DNA from: Candidatus Rifleibacteriota bacterium
GTDB lineage: Bacteria; Riflebacteria; Ozemobacteria; Ozemobacterales; Ozemobacteraceae
NCBI GenBank assembly: GCA_029560455.1
Contig: JAKQKW010000449.1
Span: 1 to 11,988, forward strand
DNA: 11,988 nt
Direction of reading: 5' to 3'
The notes under the pieces are model-generated. The model ran no database searches. It was given only the letters and a program-made list of their open reading frames with translations, and was not told where the DNA came from. This document shows, in pieces, positions 1-4,465 of this stretch (position 1 is the first letter of the stretch; every line of letters starts with the position of its first letter). Both the position numbers and the translations under genes were made by a program.

Positions 1-571
1 CTACAAAGAAGAATTCAACAAGCTTCTCAGCGCCCGCGAAGTTAAACTTCCCGGCCTCAATGAAACCGAAAAAACCGGCAAAACCAGCTCGATCTTCGAA
101 GAAGATCCTCTGATGGGCACCGAAGACATCATTCTGCCCGACGAAGATTCTGCCAACAAAACCACCACTCCGGCCCAGAAGCCAGAAGTGAAACCGGGCG
201 AAGTAAAACCGGTGGAAACTCCGGCCGACACCAAGCCTGAAGAAAGCAAGCCAGCCAGCACCGAAGGTTTTGGCGCCATTGACGAAGCCAAACCGGCTGA
301 CAAACCGGCACCAGCAGTAACCAGCGGCGGTTTCGAAGGCGGCTTCGACGCTATCGACGCTACCCCGAAAACTGAACCGGCACCAGCTCAGGCAACTCCG
401 GCTGATGCAGCTCCGGCTGACACTTCAGCCGCTCCGGCACCGACTGCTCCTGCCGCTGATGCGCCGGTCGCAACTCCGGCCCCGGCCGACGCAGCCGCTC
501 CGGCAGATACTGAAGCAGCTTCAGCACCGGCAGCCGCCCCCGCCGCCGGCGGTGGTTTCGACGGTTTCTAA
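1..571 (+). CDS. C-terminal part of an unidentified protein with a long Pro/Ala-rich tail (5' truncated by the window)
   Basis: The reading frame is open from base 2 to the TAA at 569-571, so the start lies to the left of the window and about 189 residues are visible. The first 40 or so are charged and mixed (beginning YKEEFNKLLSAREVKLPGLN). From about base 160 the sequence becomes a low-complexity run of Pro, Ala, Glu, Lys and Thr with no predicted fold. Three short aromatic patches interrupt it: EGFGAID (263-283), GGFEGGFDAID (326-358) and the extreme C-terminus GGGFDGF (548-568). This is typical of an intrinsically disordered tail carrying short binding peptides, but I do not recognise the protein and assign no function. 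Its size, domains and neighbours are outside the window. A strong terminator 15 bases after the stop shows it is the last gene of its transcript. I am confident it is coding because frame, base composition and terminator agree. Confidence 0.8.
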   Translation, partial: YKEEFNKLLSAREVKLPGLNETEKTGKTSSIFEEDPLMGTEDIILPDEDSANKTTTPAQKPEVKPGEVKPVETPADTKPEESKPASTEGFGAIDEAKPADKPAPAVTSGGFEGGFDAIDATPKTEPAPAQATPADAAPADTSAAPAPTAPAADAPVATPAPADAAAPADTEAASAPAAAPAAGGGFDGF

Positions 572-585
572 TCTGTTCTTAAAGA

Positions 586-626
586 AACCGGCTGTCTGCA
601 GATGCAGGCAGCCGGTTCTTTTTTTT
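586..626 (+). terminator. Rho-independent terminator of the left-edge gene, possibly bidirectional
   Basis: AACCGGCTGTCTGCA at 586-600 can pair with TGCAGGCAGCCGGTT at 603-617, giving up to 15 pairs with one G-U. In practice the top pairs would open to form the loop. C618 and eight T residues (619-626) follow directly. It sits between two convergent genes. Read on the minus strand, the same stem is followed by a weaker TCTTT, so it may also stop transcripts of the reductase gene. Confidence 0.9.
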
Positions 627-648
627 CAGCCGGTTTCCCGGCACAGTT

Positions 649-1602
649 TCAGATAATACGGATCGCAAATTTCGGGCAGACCGGCGAGCAGTAGCCACAG
701 AGAACACAAAGCTGATGATTGATCTGCGGCGTCTTTTCGCCCGGTTTCAACGCTGACTGCTGGCAGGTTCTGATACAGGCACCGCAATTTATGCAGACCA
801 TAGCATTGATGAACAGGCGGCGAGGCTGCCCGGCAACTTTACGGGCAAAGGCCGGATCGACCGAAACGCCGTTCGCCACCTGCACATTCATATCAACCTC
901 ATCGGCAGAGGTCATGCCGACAACCGCTGCATCCACAACGCCCGACCTGAGAACCCAGTCGAGCGACGCAGCCGCGTCGTTGCGCAATTGCCCGCCACCG
1001 AGCGGCTTCATTGCATAGATGCCTTTGCCGTTAGCGCGGGCACGTTTCAAAAAAGCCGTCATATCATCGAGACTGGCGTCGAGAATGCCGATGCCATCGC
1101 GATTATACATCGGGTGCAGCACATCGATTGCCGGGTGCTGACCGAGCATGTCGATAGTTTTTGCAGAATGTGAACTGGCCCCGACAGCACCGATAAGGCC
1201 CGCCTTTTTCGCTTCGAGCAGATAATCGAGGGCGCCCTGCCGGCCGGCAAAATCTTCGGCATCACGAACCGCGTGCAGCAGGAATGCATCCACCTTTTTC
1301 AGGCCAGTCTGCTGAAGACATTCGCCCACAGCGGCCTGCATGGTCTCGCGGGTGCGTGCGGCCGACTTCGAAGCAACGACCGGCGCCGCGCCTTTCCATT
1401 GCCTGAGTGCTTCGCCAACTTGGGGGTAAGAGCCATACATCTGGGCCGTATCGATAAAATTGATACCACTCGCAAGGGCATGCAGAATGACCAAAGCCCC
1501 GTCAGCCACATTCAGCCCACGCTGCATCGGGCTCATCGTCAATGTGCCAATACCGAGGTGAGTTATTGCAATGCCGGTTTTTCCGAGAAAATTCTTTTGC
1601 AT
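649..1602 (-). CDS. Aldo/keto reductase with C-terminal 2x[4Fe-4S] ferredoxin domain
   Basis: The product is 317 residues. Residues 1 to about 255 form an aldo/keto reductase TIM barrel. The FIDTAQMYG segment holds D51 and Y56, VVASK ends in K79, and FLLH ends in H110; these match the family's Asp-Tyr-Lys-His catalytic tetrad. Residues 270-309 carry two ferredoxin motifs: CINCGACIRTC (C270, C273, C276, C280) and CVLCGYCSPVCP (C299, C302, C305, C309), enough for two [4Fe-4S] clusters. Such proteins are known as a ferredoxin-tailed branch of the family in anaerobes; substrates are mostly unknown and NAD(P)H use is assumed. The start at 1602 is chosen over an in-frame ATG at 1713 because AAAGGA lies a few bases upstream, homology begins at once (FLGKTGI), and a promoter at 1639-1667 would leave the longer start untranscribed. 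It is probably monocistronic. Confidence 0.9.
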   Translation of the reverse strand: MQKNFLGKTGIAITHLGIGTLTMSPMQRGLNVADGALVILHALASGINFIDTAQMYGSYPQVGEALRQWKGAAPVVASKSAARTRETMQAAVGECLQQTGLKKVDAFLLHAVRDAEDFAGRQGALDYLLEAKKAGLIGAVGASSHSAKTIDMLGQHPAIDVLHPMYNRDGIGILDASLDDMTAFLKRARANGKGIYAMKPLGGGQLRNDAAASLDWVLRSGVVDAAVVGMTSADEVDMNVQVANGVSVDPAFARKVAGQPRRLFINAMVCINCGACIRTCQQSALKPGEKTPQINHQLCVLCGYCSPVCPKFAIRII

Positions 1603-1638
1603 CTGATTTCCTTTTTGAGCATGCTGCTGTTTTCGTTT

Positions 1639-1667
1639 ATTGTAGCCCCGCCGCCCGCACTTGCCAA
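1639..1667 (-). promoter_or_regulatory. Sigma-70-type promoter for the aldo/keto reductase gene
   Basis: On the minus strand, TTGGCA (1667-1662) is followed by a 17-base spacer and TACAAT (1644-1639). Each hexamer matches the consensus at five of six positions. Transcription would start near 1632, leaving a leader of about 30 bases that contains the AAAGGA ribosome binding site before the ATG at 1602. Confidence 0.7.
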
Positions 1668-1745
1668 CCCGCTTTTTTTCAGCACGGACCTTTATTGTTT
1701 TTGCCCGGCGCATGTGCTAACTTTTTATCGCACCGGAGGAAACCC

Positions 1746-3065
1746 ATGAGCCTTGCCCAACTTGAAAAAACCCTGCGCCTCGACATCAAAGCGGCCCTTG
1801 GCTGCACTGAGCCTATAACCATCGCCCTGGCTACCTGCAAAGCCCGAAGAATGACCAGCTCTGAGGTCGCAAAGATCACTCTGCGTCTCTCGACAAATCT
1901 TCTCAAAAATGCCATGGAAGTCGGCATTCCCGGCACTGGCGGGCAGCGCGGCATTCCGCTGGCTGCGGCGCTTGGCTGTTATTCAGAGGCCGAAGAACCC
2001 GGGCTGACACTGCTCGAAAACATGAACGAAGCCTGGCTCAACCGGGCCCGCCAATTTGTTGCCCGTGATCTTATCACCATCGACCTGGCTTCTGAAAAGC
2101 ACGGGCTGTTCGTCGATGCCCTCGTCGAAGACGATAAAGGCGGGATTGGCCGCTGTATCATCAGCGGCAGCCACGAGAACTGCATTCTTCTTGAGAAGAA
2201 CGGGCGAACGATATTCTCGTCTGACGCCTCCGGCGACAGCGGTTCAGGCGAGCTGCTGCAACAACGGCAGGCACTCGCTTCGGTCTCGTTTGCCGAAATC
2301 TGGAACAACATCGGGCAATTATCAGAAGAACTGCGCCAGCACATGCTCAACGGCATCGACATGAATCTAAGGGTTGCCGAAGCTGGTCTTGCCAAAGACG
2401 GGTTTCTGCACATCGGCAATATCTACAACAATCTCATCAAAGAGGGCTGGCTCGGCAACGATGTTGTAAACCGTGCCAAAGCTCTGACTTCGGCCGCAGT
2501 CGATGCCCGCATGTCTGGCTGCAATCTGCCGGTAATGACCTCAGCCGGCTCCGGCAATCAGGGTCTGACAATCTCATTGCCACTGCACGTTCTGGCCGAA
2601 CACGTCAAGGCCGACCGCCGACGCTTGAGCGAAGCTCTGGCGATCAGCCACGGCATAACCAGTATTTTAAAGCATCATTCAGGCACCCTTTCGGCGATGT
2701 GCGGCTGTGTCGTCTGCTCGGGTACAGGTCTGACCGCCGGCGCCACCTATCTGCTCGGCGGCGACCTCGAAACGGCAACGGCAGCGGTCAACAACATGGT
2801 TGGCAGCATCACCGGTATTATCTGCGACGGTGCCAAGGTTGGCTGTTCGATCAAGCTGGTCTGTGCCGTCGACTCGGCATTTCAGGCGGCGATGATGGCC
2901 GTGCGTGGTCTGCGGCTGCCGACCACCAACGGCGTTCTCGGTGAAAATCTTGAATCGAGCCTTGCCAACATTGGTCTGATTGCAGCTCCCGGCATGATTG
3001 AAACCGATGACCAGATTCTCTCGATCATGCTTGGCAAACCACTGAAAACCGGGCATGTTTCTTGA
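1746..3065 (+). CDS. YhaM/CdsB-family protein (UPF0597): L-cysteine desulfidase or serine dehydratase-like
   Basis: The product is 439 residues, the usual size for the family (COG3681/UPF0597). Members with known activity are Fe-S L-cysteine desulfidases, which split cysteine into sulfide, pyruvate and ammonia; annotation often calls them serine dehydratase alpha-like. Family signatures visible here are GCTEPI near the N-terminus (C20), the SAGSGNQGLTISLPL block, a cysteine cluster CGCVVC (C319, C321, C324) and ICDGAKVGC (C360, C367). The cysteines are candidate ligands of the oxygen-labile cluster. The start at 1746 has GGAGG (1736-1740) five bases upstream. An in-frame ATG at 1542 would add 68 residues without homology and run through the divergent promoter region. 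The 3' end overlaps aroA by 11 bases. I see no convincing promoter hexamers in 1668-1735. The exact substrate (cysteine or serine) cannot be read from the sequence. Confidence 0.88.
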   Translation: MSLAQLEKTLRLDIKAALGCTEPITIALATCKARRMTSSEVAKITLRLSTNLLKNAMEVGIPGTGGQRGIPLAAALGCYSEAEEPGLTLLENMNEAWLNRARQFVARDLITIDLASEKHGLFVDALVEDDKGGIGRCIISGSHENCILLEKNGRTIFSSDASGDSGSGELLQQRQALASVSFAEIWNNIGQLSEELRQHMLNGIDMNLRVAEAGLAKDGFLHIGNIYNNLIKEGWLGNDVVNRAKALTSAAVDARMSGCNLPVMTSAGSGNQGLTISLPLHVLAEHVKADRRRLSEALAISHGITSILKHHSGTLSAMCGCVVCSGTGLTAGATYLLGGDLETATAAVNNMVGSITGIICDGAKVGCSIKLVCAVDSAFQAAMMAVRGLRLPTTNGVLGENLESSLANIGLIAAPGMIETDDQILSIMLGKPLKTGHVS

Positions 3066-4344
3066 ACCAGCGCGGCAGATCGCCGGCAGTCTGAGTTTTC
3101 CGGGTGACAAATCAATATCGCATCGGCTGGTTCTGATAAGCCTGATGCTCGAAGGCAGTCTTGAACTGGCTAATCTTTCAGACTGCGTCGATGTGGCCAC
3201 CAGCCTGAGGCTTGTCAAAAAACTGGGCGTTGAAGTGCTACGCGATAAAAAAGCAGTTCGACTTCGCAATAGCCAGCAGGCCGTCACAGACTTTTCAATG
3301 CCAGTCGAGCTCGACTGCGGCAATTCCGGCACCACCGCCAGACTGCTTGCCGGAATTCTTGCCGGGCGACCCGGCGAATACATTCTGACCGGCGACACTT
3401 CGCTGTCACGCCGGCCAATGCTGCGTGTGGTCGAACCCCTGCGCCAGATGGGTGCAGAAATCGAATGTTCGGATGCTGGCACTCTGCCAATTCGCATCAG
3501 CGGGCGGCAAAATCTGACGTCGAAAACATTCTTCAACCACCACAGCTCGGCGCAGGTTAAATCGGCACTGATGCTTGCCGGGTTGCATGCTGCCGGCTGC
3601 ACAGTTGTCGAAGAACCTTTTGCGAGCAGGGACCACACAGAGAGACTGCTTGAATTTCTTGGAGCCGGCATTACCCGGGATGACCGCAAAATATGTCTTA
3701 ACGGGCCATTCAAGCCTGCAGGTGATTTTTCGTTCGCCATTCCGGGTGATGTCAGCAGTGCCGCGTTTTTTGCCGTGGCTGCCGCGATTTTTCCAGGAAG
3801 CTGCGTCGAGCTGAAAAACATTCTGTTAAACCCATGTCGAACCGCCTTTTTCAATGTACTGAAAAAAATGGGAACCGGCATTTCATTCAGTGAGCAGACC
3901 ATTACCAAAAAGGAACCGGCAGGTACTGCAACCATTACCGGCGGCGTTCTGCATGGCGTCGAGATTTTGCCAGCCGAGATACCATCATTGATCGATGAAT
4001 TGCCGGCGTTGGCAGTCGCCATGGCTTTTGCCGACGGTCCATCTGAGGTAACCGGAGCATCGGAGCTGCGCCGTAAAGAAAGCGACCGCATCGGCATTCT
4101 GGTCAGTCAACTCCAGAAAACCGGCGTAAAGTGCCAGGAACTGTCCGACGGGTTTCGCATCGAAGGCAGAAGCCGACTTACCGGGGTAACCGAAGTTGAT
4201 CCGGCCGATGATCACCGCCTGGCGATGGCTTTTGCCATTCTTGCCCGTCGCAGCGAAAAGGGATTGTTTATAAAAAATCCTGATTGCGTAAAGATTTCTT
4301 TTCCGAATTTCTTCAGCCACCTGCAAAGTTGCATCAGGAGCTGA
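3055..4344 (+). CDS. aroA: 3-phosphoshikimate 1-carboxyvinyltransferase (EPSP synthase)
   Basis: This enzyme joins phosphoenolpyruvate and shikimate-3-phosphate in the cytoplasm, the sixth step of the shikimate pathway to chorismate. The 429-residue product is full length. Motifs in order: PGDKSISHR (residues 16-24, substrate-binding Lys19), DCGNSGTTARLL (the PEP-binding loop), RRPMLRVVEPL, SAQVKSALMLAGL, SRDHTERLLEFLG, PGDVSSAAFF, SLIDELPALAVA (catalytic Asp314), RRKESDRI (K341, E342) and DHRLAMAFA. The GNSGTTARL loop and SRDHTER resemble the Bacillus-type rather than the enterobacterial enzymes; that is a judgement by eye. The ATG at 3055 lies inside the upstream gene, whose stop is at 3063-3065. 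There is no strong Shine-Dalgarno sequence in front of it, so translational coupling to that gene is likely. aroA next to cmk and rpsA is a common arrangement in bacteria. Confidence 0.97.
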   Translation: MFLEPARQIAGSLSFPGDKSISHRLVLISLMLEGSLELANLSDCVDVATSLRLVKKLGVEVLRDKKAVRLRNSQQAVTDFSMPVELDCGNSGTTARLLAGILAGRPGEYILTGDTSLSRRPMLRVVEPLRQMGAEIECSDAGTLPIRISGRQNLTSKTFFNHHSSAQVKSALMLAGLHAAGCTVVEEPFASRDHTERLLEFLGAGITRDDRKICLNGPFKPAGDFSFAIPGDVSSAAFFAVAAAIFPGSCVELKNILLNPCRTAFFNVLKKMGTGISFSEQTITKKEPAGTATITGGVLHGVEILPAEIPSLIDELPALAVAMAFADGPSEVTGASELRRKESDRIGILVSQLQKTGVKCQELSDGFRIEGRSRLTGVTEVDPADDHRLAMAFAILARRSEKGLFIKNPDCVKISFPNFFSHLQSCIRS

Positions 4345-4345
4345 A

Positions 4346-4361
4346 GTAAAAAGCTTTTTAC
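4346..4361. repeat. 16-bp perfect palindrome after aroA
   Basis: GTAAAAAGCTTTTTAC is its own reverse complement. It begins two bases after the aroA stop and about 25 bases upstream of the proposed cmk promoter. It has no loop and no T-run, so it is a poor terminator. It could be a protein-binding site, or a chance product of an AT-rich spacer. Confidence 0.5.
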
Positions 4362-4386
4362 AAAAAGATTTCCGTCACTTTTTTAG

Positions 4387-4415
4387 TTGCACAAAGAACA
4401 AAAATAGTGTACGAT
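4387..4415 (+). promoter_or_regulatory. Candidate promoter for cmk-rpsA
   Basis: TTGCAC (4387-4392), a 17-base spacer and TACGAT (4410-4415) give a moderate sigma-70-type match: three of six positions in the -35 box, four of six in the -10 box, with ideal spacing. Transcription would begin near 4422, just before the leader hairpin at 4428-4447. Read-through from aroA is also possible because no clear terminator follows aroA. Confidence 0.4.
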
Positions 4416-4427
4416 GTCGCCCATTAG

Positions 4428-4447
4428 TCGGTTTAATTTTCAACCGA
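4428..4447 (+). promoter_or_regulatory. Hairpin in the cmk-rpsA leader just upstream of the ribosome binding site
   Basis: TCGGTT (4428-4433) pairs with AACCGA (4442-4447) across an 8-base AU-rich loop. It ends ten bases before the AGGAG (4457-4461) of cmk. S1 is known in E. coli to repress its own mRNA through a structured leader, so a similar role is possible, but that link is inference. The stem is only six pairs. Confidence 0.35.
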
Positions 4448-4465
4448 TGAGTTCACAGGAGTTCG

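Noticed and set aside
629..642. A GCCGG-TTTC-CCGGC hairpin after the first terminator
   Set aside because: The stem is five pairs with no T-run on either strand in the right place; the stronger hairpin at 586-617 explains termination.
1603..1713. N-terminal extension of the aldo/keto reductase to an upstream in-frame ATG
   Set aside because: The added 37 residues are Lys/Arg-rich with no homology, and the promoter at 1639-1667 lies inside them. The ATG at 1602 has a good ribosome binding site.
1542..1745. Extension of the YhaM-family gene to the ATG at 1542
   Set aside because: It would run over the divergent gene's start and promoter, and the 1746 ATG has GGAGG at the right distance and begins the conserved domain.
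2679..4097. A 472-codon open frame on the minus strand
   Set aside because: It lies antisense to the YhaM-family gene and aroA and spans their junction. Its translation is Ser/Arg-rich without motifs, and both sense frames have clear family signatures.
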